Source: Glandiceps talaboti (Eukaryota > Hemichordata > Enteropneusta > Spengelidae). Taken from it: a stretch of 64,000 bases of DNA. The translations under genes were made by a program, and so were the position numbers. The stretch spans positions 9,639,322 through 9,703,321 of the forward strand of contig NC_135570.1 in NCBI RefSeq assembly GCF_964340395.1. Direction: 5' to 3'. Under the pieces are notes generated by a model. It saw nothing but the letters and a program-made list of their open reading frames with translations, searched no databases and was not told the DNA's origin. Positions 51,328-63,965 of the stretch are shown here, piece after piece. Each line of letters begins with the position of its first letter. The first letter of the stretch is position 1.

Positions 51328-52736
51328 GTGTATTCACATGATGAATACAGAAAATCCACTATCTGATTAAGAATTATTTAATATAAACAATTGAAATACT
51401 ACTGTCATAAGAAACTGTGCAAGCTATTTCTTTCATGCTTTTGAAAAAAGAACATCCTTTCTACAAGACTTGGAATAAGTACAGGATTTTCATATAGCTA
51501 ATTTTGCCTATTTGAGTTCCTTATATGTTTTACACTGGGTCTGTGTTGTACCCCAGACCTCTACAGTGATCTGATGCTTTCTGGACTCTTGTCAAGATTG
51601 TACAAAGGGACAGTGGTAAGAAGTTTATTGATTAATAAAAACTAAAATATCATTTGTTTATTTACTCTAGTCATTTAGTCATGAACTATTCAATAGAAAG
51701 ATTTGAATAACAGGATGAGACAGAGAAAAAAACACTGTATGGTATAAAATACTGTACATAACAGATTGAAATACAGCTGACCTCAAAACTGTTGATACGT
51801 CATTAGATGAACATTACTAAGTATGTTGCATTAGTATTCAATATTTAAAACATAGACACAAATCACTAACCCGATGACAAATACTATCTAAATGGTCATC
51901 GGATCGAAATGAAGATGAGTAATTGGTACTTTGTTGAACTAATGCAGTCATTGACAACTCTATACGATGTTCTATGTAAGTTAAACTGTGTGGTATTAGA
52001 CATATTATCATAGTATAAACTTTTCAATTTCCAACACAAACAGTTTTAGAAAGCTGTGTCTAAAGCTTTTGTCCCTTACCTTAGGCTAAGGACTTCATCA
52101 GCAGACTGAAGTAATTACTATGCACTAAAACAAAGGCGTTAATTACTGGTTTGTGAATTCACACCACTCACTCACTTGCTTAGTGAGTGATGTTAACACC
52201 TGGTCCCAAGTATGTGAAACTTAAAACGGCCGTCATCCCTATACAATGTTGCTGGACCTGACACATTTCTGCACTACATACAAATTGAATTTGTCAACGA
52301 TGTCGAAGCAAGATGTCCAAAAAACTACTTACTGCTAGTAAAACCCGAATCCAAGCCGTTAGTTCTAAATCGGAGAAACGCTATTATCAGATTGTGTAAT
52401 GTCACTGTAAACTTGAACTCACTGGATAAATACACTGTTTGGTTAAATAAAAGTAAGGAACTTTGCAGGTTACCAACACAGCAACCCTCTGGGAAATTAC
52501 ACAACAAATAACCATACCAATACCTTACTCAAATACAGACATTTACAGGAACTCGTTTTTCGCATGAACAATTATAGACTGGAACGAACTAAACAAAAAT
52601 TTCATAATTAGTAATAGTATAATTTTTTTTATTTGTGGTAAAAGCATAAGTGTAATTTTATACACTATTAAAGCTAGTTACCAGCATTTTTCGTTGACGA
52701 CTTGTCGAGACATCAATTGATATTTATTGCAGTAGA
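51328..52736. other. Intergenic, nothing recognised
   Basis: AT-rich. The only structure noted is a hairpin TCACTCACT/AGTGAGTGA with a TGCTT loop at 52168-52190. Confidence 0.45.
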
Positions 52737-52781
52737 ATGGTAGCAATTATTGGTGACGCGATGTCAAATTATTTATCAGCA

Positions 52782-52937
52782 GTGACGTCACATACTGGTC
52801 ATGCGCAATTGATTCAATTAGAGTTACGACCCTTCTCATCAAAATGTTACAGCTCACTTGGGATGATGTCACGCACTAGACATGCGCATTTCACTGAATT
52901 ACAGTTACAACCCTTCTCATCAAACTGTTACAGCTAA
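52782..52937 (+). promoter_or_regulatory. Duplicated block with CRE and NRF1-like motifs
   Basis: Two 73-bp units (about 52782-52855 and 52864-52937) share CATGCGCA, AATTA.AGTTACRACCCTTC and CATCAAA.TGTTACAGCT. The first contains the full cAMP-response palindrome TGACGTCA (52783-52790); the second has TGATGTCACG. ATGCGCA is a half-site of the NRF1 motif. A regulatory role is inferred from the motifs. Confidence 0.4.
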
Positions 52938-55165
52938 GGAAGTGATCGACTGTTTTAATGTAAATTCACTGTTATCAAATACCAATGTATACTATTGATT
53001 ATATGGACCGACCGCGCATGCTTTTACTGTCCAGATCGGTGAAAATAGTTATAATAATCCCCAGTGTAAAACGATTCCCCCAGCGTCCATTCTTATTTAG
53101 TGTTAACCTATCTTTTCAGCTTTTGCTATTTTAACGCGCTCCAGGAAAAGTTAAAATAACTTTTTAAATAAATGACCAGGGAACAGGTGTCCCTAGACTA
53201 GAAAGCAGTTTATGTTATTTCAGAGAACAATCTGATCATTTCACCTTTTGGGGACGTCATTTACTAACACTGCGCTTGTTTTGACAAGGTGTCTGTCTGT
53301 CAGTACCAGTAATGGATGGGGAGTGACATTATGAGAAGTGTTTGTGTAACTTGGACACTTTAAAACAGCAACAACGTTCTCCGTGTCACGTAACAATTAC
53401 ATGTCTGTTTATGCACCCACACCTCGTGTAAACATTAGAGATTTAAGTTGACATCCAACGGTGCGTTGATTGGTCGTACAGTCACCGTGAACACTTTGCT
53501 ATCATACTCAGCCCCCCCCCCCCCCGGTCTTATAGAAGACAACACAAACTTAAATGTCAGAAGTACTCTTCGTTCAAACTTCCGTCGTTGCATTTAACCT
53601 CTGAGATTTAACCTGCTTTAGTAATCAAGCTACTACTTCTCTGTCTGATAGTTTGAAAAACGTCGGTCGTTTCTCAGCAGACTTTTATGTATCATCGTAA
53701 CCCTCAGGCTCCTTTACTATACGGCATGAAATGTCCAAAACGTCCTCGCTCCATATTTCTTTTGCATCAGCAGAACCATGTGCTGTGGTTTGCGAAAATG
53801 ACTTTCGTGATAATCATTTAGTGGAACGTCTAAAGGAAATGAACATGTACCCTATACGTGATCAATAGCGTAAATCAACAGCGGACAACAACCTGTTAGA
53901 TTCAGTTGTAGCCGTGGTATTTTATTTACACAACATTCAAGTGAAACACTTCAACAGACCTGGAAGAGATGGCGATCTAGAGACAATAAATAGTAGTAGT
54001 CTGAATATACATTATCCACATGTACAAAGATCACGCGACGATGACAAAAAACACCCCAATTAGCAGTATTACTTTACTGAAAGCACTAGCAAGAACACAG
54101 CACAGCAGCTGCCCCAGTCACGTGGTAGCCAGGGCATCTCACAAAAGTCTGCTAATGACACAAAGGATCTAATCGAAATGGGAATATTTCAGATAAACAT
54201 TATACAATATACACACGGAGAGGTTTGCAGACACCGTTAGATAGATAGCTCAACGTGTTTTCATTGGTGGTTAATTTCAAGTGACCAGATCAGGGGTCGC
54301 AAATATCAATTGTCAGTTCGAAGCATGTTTGTTTTACCACAGACAGACTTTCTTCTCCACTGTCGATGGTTTTACTCCGATGGGGTCATTCCTCTCTGCA
54401 GTGAGTGCTGATTGAAGTTCGCTGAATAGCTTAGCTTACAAACCGTTTACTTTTAGGATTAAGTAAAATATAATACAGAATACATTATCAACAAACTTGT
54501 CTGTGGAAGCATACAGTAATGTCGGCGGCATACACTGCATTTACTGACTACAATTAAATGGCAAAACTTGGACAACGCCCCCACAAAGACAGTGTGTGAA
54601 TGAGTGCAACAGACTTTAATGTATATGCATGAGTGATCCAGGTGAAAAGTACACAAGCTTGAGCGCTTTTCTTAAGAACTCGATGTAGTTGCAATTTTGG
54701 GACTACTACGCTAAAAGGCATGGCGGAACTACAATAAAGTACTTGCTAGTATTACAGTGAATCAAAACAGTCTTAAACCAGGTCAAAATGAGCTAGACAT
54801 ATCGGAAATGCTAATTTATCATGAGGTCACCGCACCGTATATAGATCCTTCCTGGTCTGGATAATCAGTGGACTGGATTACGATCAGTCGATATCACATG
54901 TTTATGCATGAGTACGTGTCCATATATGTGCATTATTTATGCTAATTAGTAGTTTCGAAATTATGATGGTTAGTCTCATTGCCTGGCATTTTATTTTTAG
55001 CTATCGTTCTTTTCAATTACTGATGTATACACCACCAGTGGTGGGTTAATTTTAAACCATGATCCTCAGGGTTCGAATTTAGATGCGACATAGTGTTCAC
55101 GTTGTATGTATTAGTATTGCACCATAGAGTACTATAGCGCAGACGCCGTAAACAGTTCATTCAAC
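52938..55165. other. Upstream region of the second gene
   Basis: No exon recognised. CpG density rises compared with the CCDC6 introns. A C-run lies at 53512-53525. The promoter of the gene starting at 55281 should lie at its 3' end, but no TATA box or initiator could be assigned. Confidence 0.4.
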
Positions 55166-55222
55166 ATGGCTGCTGCAGTCATCAGTACGGGAATCAGCCA
55201 GGTGATCTGTAAATGGCGTTAA
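55166..55222 (+). CDS. Upstream ORF of the second gene (18 codons)
   Basis: ATG in a strong context (CAACATGG, A at -3 and G at +4), reading MAAAVISTGISQVICKWR then TAA, 58 bases before the main ATG. The main ATG (ACACAATGA) has A at -3 but lacks G at +4, so this uORF could limit its translation. It also overlaps a YY1-like AACATGGCTGC. Whether it is in the mRNA is not known. Confidence 0.35.
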   Translation: MAAAVISTGISQVICKWR

Positions 55223-55280
55223 AACAGTAATTACAATCGATCGATCTGTTGGAACTGCATGGCATAGAAACAACAACACA

Positions 55281-55750
55281 ATGAACGGAGTCTCTGGATA
55301 TGAATATGAGCGACCTGGCAGCTTCTCATGGCCGAGGGTTGCGTCTAAAGGGTGGACGCACATTTCCAACCCAACGAAAATGACAGAGGTTGCGGGGAAA
55401 GAGGTAACCTTGCAAATGGAGAACGCGGAACAGCATGCCGATGTGTCGCTTCGAGATTTTTACTTAAATTACATGGTTCACACGGCTAAGGCAATTCAAA
55501 GATCTGTCCTGCAAAGGATAAGTAATTATGGAGCCATACCTAAAGTAAAGGCTGTGAGAAGTGACCCAACACAAGATACAGAATGTCTGTGGGCTGATGT
55601 CTTATGTCAAACACTGGACAGTTATTCACATTTAGTTAACCAATACTCTAACGGTCAACTGAAGCGTAAACTAGAAAGGGAACTGAAGAAATTTGATTAC
55701 AATGAAAAACTGAACCTTTGCCTACTGGGTCATGAACATATTGCGGTTAG
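55281..55750 (+). CDS. First coding exon of an unrecognised gene
   Basis: Open for 156 codons and two bases from the first in-frame ATG (an in-frame TGA lies at 55203) to the consensus donor GTGAGT at 55751, phase 2. No signal peptide or membrane segment is visible. Residues 1-50 look disordered. From about 55 on the composition suggests helices (VSLRDFYLNYMVHTAKAIQR, ADVLCQTLDSYSHLVNQY), with a basic-acidic stretch at 127-140 (QLKRKLERELKKFDY). Codon usage and composition are much less AT-rich than its surroundings. I do not recognise the family. The remaining exons must lie beyond 64000, since none was found after it. Confidence 0.75.
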
Positions 55751-57230
55751 GTGAGTATCTTAAAACAGAAATATATTAAACCGCGTCCATGTGTGTTATT
55801 TTTACATGGGACACGATAACACGCGTGTACACAACGGATTTTAGGACTGACAATTGGCAAACTATCCCAGTGACAATATCCTTCTTAATACCAACAAAAG
55901 GGCCCCTATTGAACCGAATTTACACACACTATACGTAAATGGACTTGGTATATCAGTATTTTCAATGGTTATGTAGTACTAGGTGATATATCGGTCACAG
56001 TCTAGTCAAAACGTTCAGTATAATTGACGTTTAGTTGTGATCTCTTAGCGTCACCCTTATCGTTGATAAACTTTGAACACAACGCTACCATAAATACCTT
56101 AACGATTATGATAACTGGTATCTTTCAAATGAAATAGACACGATTATTAAATGACCAGACTACCTAGTATTAACTATATTGATTAGTTTCAGGCACACCA
56201 ACCCCCTTCAAACCTCCCCAACCCCAAAAAGTAAAAAGCAAAATACTTCAACTTTTAGCCCCACTGTTTTAACTTTCACTATTATATCTATCTATGTATG
56301 TGCCATGCGATAGCATCTACTTTAAATTTTCAACACACAAAATAGTCCCTAATACTTTCATGTTCGAACCAGTTCATCGACTGAAACCATAAAAGCATCG
56401 TTCTTCGATGTTAAAACAACTCATATAAGCTTCGCTGGTTTTTCACAATGCTTCCGAGTCGTAAAAAAAATTGCCGTAATGGAACAAAAGCGTGGTCGTG
56501 TCATCAACAAACGACCTAATTCACATACGTGTAGCTCTCTGATAAACAAACCAAGTACCCAGCTATTTGCTGAAAGATTTCTTGTAAGAATGGGGTCCTG
56601 AAACGAGTCACCATCAATCAAGACCATTCACCTTATTAAAACAACAAAACAAAAGAATGATTAAGGAGGTCCTGTAATCGTCGACGCAAACATTCAAGAC
56701 ACCCCGGAGAATGCATTTCTCGTATTTCTTGCACTCCCCCGACACTTAGGGAAGAAAATGACAACTTCAGTGATACTGGAGCAAAGAGTCATTACTTTAC
56801 GGGATCAATTGTGTCTGTGAAACTTACAACAATGACCCATCTGTCAATAGCTAAGGGAAAATCTAAATTTATTTCCCATTTCTGTTGATGTAAACCTGTA
56901 GGCCTATATCTGGTATGCAGGTGGTCCTCGTCTCAATGCACAGTAAAAGTTAATTGGTCCGATGTTAAAAAAGAAATAAAAACGCCCATAACTTTTCTAG
57001 TGTTCGCGGAGTTCAAATCGAACCCAATGTGTGTGTGGCCGCGAACTTGAAATGTTTGATGTTCTGGTGATACCATCAGCTAATATGGTGGTATCTGTAG
57101 GACACCGTGTATGCTTGTTTGAATCATGATTTGTGTAAATTGGCTAATCCCAAAGTCTTAAAACGAATCACAGTGTGCGTGTTACGAAATAAAGATACAC
57201 ATACATGTAAAATGACTGAAAGACAACATG

Positions 57231-57273
57231 GAGATAGATAGATAGATAGATAGATATATATATAGATAGATAT

Positions 57274-57362
<89 letters not shown>

Positions 57363-57413
57363 CAGACAGATAGACAGACAGACAGACATATAGACAGACA
57401 GACAGACAGACAG

Positions 57414-57444
<31 letters not shown>

Positions 57445-57471
57445 GAGATAGACAGAAAGACAGACAGATAC

Positions 57472-57540
<69 letters not shown>

Positions 57541-57618
57541 GAAACAGAGAGAGACAGAAACAGAGAGACAGAAACAGAGGGAGGGAGAGAAGAGAGAGAG
57601 ACACACACATACACACAC
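57231..57618 (-). repeat. (GATA)n/(GACA)n compound microsatellite
   Basis: GATA blocks (57231-57360, 57415-57445) alternate with GACA blocks (57361-57412, 57473-57538), then GAGA and CACA tails. Antisense frames read as LSIY/LSVC repeats and are not genes. Confidence 0.97.
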
Positions 57619-58288
57619 GTGGGTGTACTGTCCAAACGATATCCTTATCGGGTATCACCACGTGCACAGGAACAATGTTTGGGTCACTCGATATTTTCCT
57701 CTTATTTCAATCACGGTTTACTAAATTGGTAAAAGTGCAGAAACGTCGGAACATTTTGAGATGATGTAACCGGATATGATTCTACATTGTTGTTTAGATT
57801 CCCAGTTCTATCAAATTTAACAACGTGACAATGTCACAAAAATAGCACTTCTATTTTTGTAACAAAACCTTTAATAAACGATCTTCTAAAATATTTACAT
57901 TGTGGTAGCTTAACTCACAACAGTTTCCATCATACACCATTGTTTGTACCTTATTACTCATCCTAAAAACATTTAGACTTAGTAGAAACAGTTTAATAAT
58001 AAAAAAGGAGAGCAAAAAAGGAAGAAATAATAGGTCAGCATTTAGCAGTTAACAACAATGTATTGGGTTGAAACAGAGCATATGGTATCATCTTGCCAGT
58101 ATACCGGTAACAGATGTTGTAGACTTGATTAGTCTTTTATAACACACATTTCCTGACAATTTGAGATCACGTTTGTACTTTCATTCAGTATATACTCTCA
58201 AGCTATTTCTTGTTTTTAAGGAAAACGGTATAAACCCAGCTCATTTCCATTCCAATTTTGTTCTTCAAAGAGAGTCTTGGAGCATAGA

Positions 58289-58660
58289 CATATAAGTATA
58301 TACATACACATATACTTGCATACATACAAGTATACGTACGTATACGTACGTATATACATACACACATACACACATACATACATACATACATACATACATA
58401 CACACATACATACATACACACATACATACATACATACATACATACATACATACATACATACATACATACATACATACATACATACATACACACATACACA
58501 CACACATACATACATACATACATACATACATACATACATACATACACACACACACATACATACATACCTACATACATACATACACACACACACACATACA
58601 TACATACATACATACATACATACATACATACATACATACATACATACATACATACATACA

Positions 58661-58692
<32 letters not shown>

Positions 58693-58718
58693 CATGTATA
58701 CATATACATATATACATA
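58289..58718 (+). repeat. (CATA)n microsatellite with CACA interruptions
   Basis: About 430 bases of ATACATAC with scattered CACA replacements. Open in all frames (YIHT / MYVC). Confidence 0.97.
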
Positions 58719-59957
58719 GCTCCACTATTGACATTGCATTCAACTTTCAATGTCCCAAACGTTACACCCGATAAAACGAAAACAAATTAAAAATAAAATC
58801 CACAAATGATAAGTAATTCGCTGACATCGATCAGACGGTTCCAAAGGTTTCATTTCCAGTAGTGAAATATGTGTATACATTTCGAATAGTAATCAACTAT
58901 TTATATAGTTTAACCCTGCAGAACTATTATTAGCACTACAAACAATATAACGAGTCGTAAATCATAAACCATGCCTTCACAAAGTTCAACAAAATAAAGT
59001 CGCAGGCCTGTAAATAAATGATTAATAAAAACGGTCACAAATGTGTTTTTCGTGCATTTTAAGGTAAAACACGTTGCATAATACAAGTATCAATAGTCGG
59101 TCATTCGCATAACGGTGTGCAGACTGTCACCTTGAGTGGAGGCGTGTAGACAAAACACAAGAAAATTGACGTAAAATTTGACATTGAGTCAACAGGCAAT
59201 TTTTAATGGTAGACGACATCATAGCTAGACTATGCAGTAAGAAAATCGACCGAACTTTACATAAAACTAGACCACGCAAGGTGGTTATTTTGAGGAGAGA
59301 CTTGTCTTGTATTTGTTATTAATATTTATAGTACCGAATTTAATATCTGGGGCTGATTTAGGGAACATATACATAAACATCCTTTTTTCTCTCTCGAAAT
59401 TTCATGTAACCTATTTTTTCCTTCCGTTGTATTTCTTATTTAATATATTATATTATGGTAAGGAAGTTTATGAAAGAATTTGAAAATTCTAATCACAAGT
59501 TAAATAATTCAAATGTCTGAGATGTGTTTTGAATCACTCCCCTTCTAGCCTAGCTACTCCTTAACACTCCAAGTGTTGACGCCATGTATGCTATAGGTAA
59601 CAAGAAGTGAAGTGGTGGGGTAATTTAACTTCAGTGGCTTTCCCCGAGCTAAACAAACAACTTTACGTTAGTAAATCATTTTGTTCTAATTTACGTCAAT
59701 ATATTAGCATGGCTTACTTATTACAAAGGAGAGCTATAAACTGCAAGGCGACAGCTTGAAGTATCTCGGTGTAGATTATAACTAATGGCACTCTAATGGC
59801 ACTACTGGGCTTTGTTTGTCCAGCACTATTCACGTGTTGAGGGATATATCGTCGTAAAATACAAAAAATGCTAAAGCAGACTACCTTCGAATTCGTGGGA
59901 ATGTACCCTGGAATTATCTATTTGAATGTATTGTACAGTATCTAAATTCATAATCAT

Positions 59958-59961
59958 AATA

Positions 59962-60042
<81 letters not shown>

Positions 60043-60049
60043 GAATATT
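59958..60049. repeat. (AT)n tract with inverted flanks
   Basis: About 78 bases of (AT)n with one GT, flanked by AATATTCAT and ATGAATATT, so the whole 92-bp segment is a self-complementary palindrome capable of cruciform formation. Confidence 0.9.
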
Positions 60050-60074
60050 CACAGCATTAAGCCATCCTTTGCTA

Positions 60075-60275
60075 TCCACGATATTATTCTGTTCTAAATT
60101 ATTCTACTCTAGTCTATTCTATTATATCCTAAATCATTCTTTCTATTCTATTCTATTCTATAATCTAGTCAAGTCTAGTCTAGAGGGAAAACAAGTGAAC
60201 TATTCGATTCGACTCTATTCTACAGTCTCGACTAGTCTACTCTAATCTAGTCTAGTCTAGTCTAGTCTAGAGGGA
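60075..60275 (+). repeat. TCTAT / TCTAG pentanucleotide region
   Basis: Two types of 5-bp repeat, (TTCTA)n and (TCTAG)n. The junction segment CTAGTCTAGAGGGAAA followed by GTGAACT occurs twice (near 60175 and 60263), showing a larger duplication of about 85 bp. Confidence 0.85.
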
Positions 60276-61658
60276 AACGTGAACTGTATATCAAACTCAC
60301 AAAGTGTACGTTCAAATCTACACAAATCTTGCCAATCACTCTGCCGTGTTTCGATATGTAAATCTACCAATTAATATAAGTCACTTTCTGGGTTTAGAAA
60401 AAAATAGAAGGCGATGGCCTTTCTTCAAACGTCAACTATTCAACTCGAAAATATATAAATTATACAAGGGTTTGTCACCGCAGCAAAGAGATGTCGATGA
60501 CAACACTAGATAATGTTAATGACCGATTCGATGTAACGATCTCAAAGTAATTACAGACGATCCATGGGAAAGTTCTTACTGTAAGGGTTTGTATTTTAGC
60601 GGGTCATGACCTCTATACGACTTTCTCTTTCATGATTGACGCTTGAGTTGATTTAGTTTGTTCATCTAAAAGCTTCGTTTGTTTCTCACATAGAAGACAG
60701 TCAACCACCCATCGTAAACATTCTTATGAAAGTTTCTGCCCTTCACAGCACCTGTCTATTCAAGATCTGTCAACTAAGTCACCTTTGTACGTACTTTCTG
60801 TACTCAGTAATCAAAGTTTCTGTAAGCCCTAGTTTCGCAGCTAACCCCAGTCTTTCATGTTTGTCTCGGTAACTGTAAGAAAGTACGTGAGAAAAATTAC
60901 TGCGAGTTCCATATACACACAGTTTGTTGCAAGTACATGTAAATCTCACAGGCAATTTTTCAAATATATTTTTTTAATTTGGAAAGCCTTCTGCAAGGAA
61001 GCACGCAACAATATTAAATCTCTGAACTCTAACCAGTCAAAGAAACAGCTTGAATTCATACCTTCATCATGTGGAACGTCTGAACAAAATGTATAAAACC
61101 ACTTGTGCTATTTCCCATACAGTTGAGTTCTATTAATGCCAGTAGGCATAATCACATCGTGTACCTTACTAAGTAAAATACAAAAAAGTAGGGACTTACA
61201 TTACTAAGAAACCCCGTTAAGCTTTGAACTACGATGTATGTACCTTCAAGCGATTGTTGAAAAGTGGTTAGAGAACTGATATTGCACAGCATACCTTAAC
61301 CTAAGAGTTCTAAGTAGTAAAGTCGCGTTCCTTATTTGCTTAGCAAGGAGCACAAGGTCCTTTCATTATGTGGTGTTTGTGTCTGAATAGAAAAGTAATA
61401 GCCCTTCACCAAACATGTAAAAATGCACCAACACGACCATAGAGTTTTTTGTATACACACAGTCATTCTCAACCCTGACTTGTACACGTAGTTCATCATC
61501 ATGAAATAGAAAACAGCTCCTGTGGGTCTACTTTTGGTCGTTTGGAGATCCAAACAGGCAAGAATTTGAACATCATTTGGTACAGGTACGTCTATTAAGT
61601 ATACAGCCATCCAGAGAACCGAAATATAGATTGGGTCATAGACCCTTCGTAGTTAGAG

Positions 61659-61680
61659 CTCAGACCACCATGGTCTGAGG
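61659..61680. repeat. Hairpin CTCAGACCA/TGGTCTGAG
   Basis: Nine-base perfect arms around a CCA loop. A TCATAGACCC core related to the hairpins at 2491 and 2627 lies just upstream (about 61638). Confidence 0.6.
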
Positions 61681-63619
61681 TTAGAGTAACCACAAAAATA
61701 CTTGAGAGGCCATGGACGGACGGTGTGTTACGCCCTCGCTAATGGCGAAACGACCGCCGAATACGGTGTCTAATTTGCGGCCAACATTGTAAATCAATGG
61801 TTTATTAAGCTGTAAATATTGACAATCTGAAGTATACCTTTGTTCTACTATACATGGTATTGTCTATTGCGGTTCTACTTATCCAGCGATATCCTAGCGA
61901 TCGAGATCTGAATACATTGCACGGCTATACTGTGTATACTATTTTTTCGCGCAAAATTAACATTTTACACTCACTCATAAAACCTTTCAGTTGTAACCAG
62001 GAATATACAGTGAACTAGAAATATAGGTACACGTCTCTATCAAACATATGTTTGATGAAGTCACCCGTTTCCTTGAACTATTCACCCATGATGCAATCAG
62101 TCACAATCGCCCCCTAGATAATTCTTGTACAAAGTATATGTGGTTGCAATATTGATTATATATATGATATACTAGTATCTTCACCAGGGTTTCAACCACA
62201 CGTAGTCAAGTCACAAAATGACGGCTACCTGTAATCTGAGTTACAGACCGGTATAAGACAGCATGGGTAACCAGGGAAAGACTCGTATGTATGTCATATG
62301 TCAGTGTGGTGTTGGCCCACGGATAAAGAAACTTCGGAAATCAACACAGTGGATATGAGTATCATTGTCTAATAACTTAAGGCACTGTGAACTTCCACAA
62401 TCTCGGCAGAAAATCAAAATGGGGGTGATGCAAATAAAATTGAAGTGTGGAAAACCACATCAAAGAAATTATTGACCTAAATCCAAGCATGGTATTTTAA
62501 CATAGAAAAGTACAGCACTGCTCCACGCTTCAGCAAGTAAGTCACTTGGTGACGTCATGAATCATAAGAACGGACATGCAAAGTCTATCATCACAAGACT
62601 CCTCTACACTACTGGAGGAAAGTTGAACCAACAACCTGCCATCAACTGTCGTAGGATCTTCAATCATATAACAAAACCTGTCCAATAATTACATGTAAAA
62701 ACTACCAAAAAGACCAAAGACATACGCTTTCTATATATATATTTTAAGTAGATGGATATTGCTATTCAACTTGACATAGTTGTAAACATGACGACATCAC
62801 AAATACACCCCTATAGGCTCAGAGTACTAAGATTTAGGGTGCACTTTATATTGTCGTAGAAATACTGGCATGTATACAGCACCATAAAAGCACAGACCTC
62901 TTTCAGCGGAAGAAATATGCTCTGGTTCAACGTTACACTTTATCGCTCAAAGTATAGTTCACACATTGCCAGGTAAAACCATTTTCCGAAAGAAACTAGC
63001 ATGAAATGTCTTGAGATAAAGATGTGACCAGTCGGTGTCTTGGGGCAATGTCGCTAATCAAATCATTGTGGTAATTACCACGAAGTATTAACTTTGGCTA
63101 TTTAGACACGTGGTCATTTTAAATCATGACGTAATTGTTTTCAAAGTTGTCGAATCCCGAAATAGTAAGCCATTCATAACAACGTCAAACTATTTAGGAA
63201 TGCTATCGGAATCAGTATGTGAAATTGGCAGCCATACATCAAAATTATCTCCGACTGTCGTCAAAGTTCAGTGCTTTCTGCTAATTGTGGGTCGTTTGAT
63301 AGTTATATCACGTCACTATATTATGAATCATCTCTTCCGCAGAGGAATACTTGTGTCTGACTTCAAATGAGTGATGGTTTTTCTGATAAGGAAAAATTAC
63401 CACTTGTAAAATAATTAAATTCTCATTACTATAAAGAACATGGTCATTATATGTTATACATCGATTTCACTTTAACCATACTGTTTACGTTCTGCTTTTT
63501 ATTAAGATTGCTATCTATAAAGAAGTCACATTGTCAAAACATTATATAGCGACAATAGACATATATGTGCTCACGATTTGGAAGTGTAATCATTGACACA
63601 CACATGCGCCCCTCCCCCA

Positions 63620-63965
63620 CACACATGCATGCACATACATACATACATACATACATACATACATAGATAGATACATACATACATACATCCATCCATCCAT
63701 CCATCCATCCATCCATCCATCCATCCATCCATCCATACATACATACATACATACATACATACATACATACATACATACATACATACATACATACATGCAT
63801 GCATACATACATGCATGCATGCATGCATGCATGCATGCATGCATGCATGCATGCATGCATGCATGCATACATACATACATACATACATACATACATACAT
63901 ACATACATACATACATACATACATACATACATACATACATACATACATACATACATACATACATA
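63620..63965 (-). repeat. (CATA)/(CATC)/(CATG) compound microsatellite
   Basis: Blocks in order: CATA, CATC (about 63686-63735), CATA, CATG (about 63809-63868), CATA. Each is a single-base variant of one tetranucleotide, spread by slippage. Antisense frames read [12 protein letters not shown] and are not genes. Confidence 0.97.

Noticed and set aside
57124-57667. Open frames of 155-164 codons with LSIY/LSVC repeats
   Set aside because: GATA/GACA microsatellite translation; no non-repeat domain.
58203-58774. Open frames up to 175 codons on both strands
   Set aside because: CATA microsatellite translation.
60304-60513. 69-codon frame with a basic segment (LEKNRRRWPFFKRQ)
   Set aside because: Starts from a GTG, has no splice context or recognised family; probably chance.
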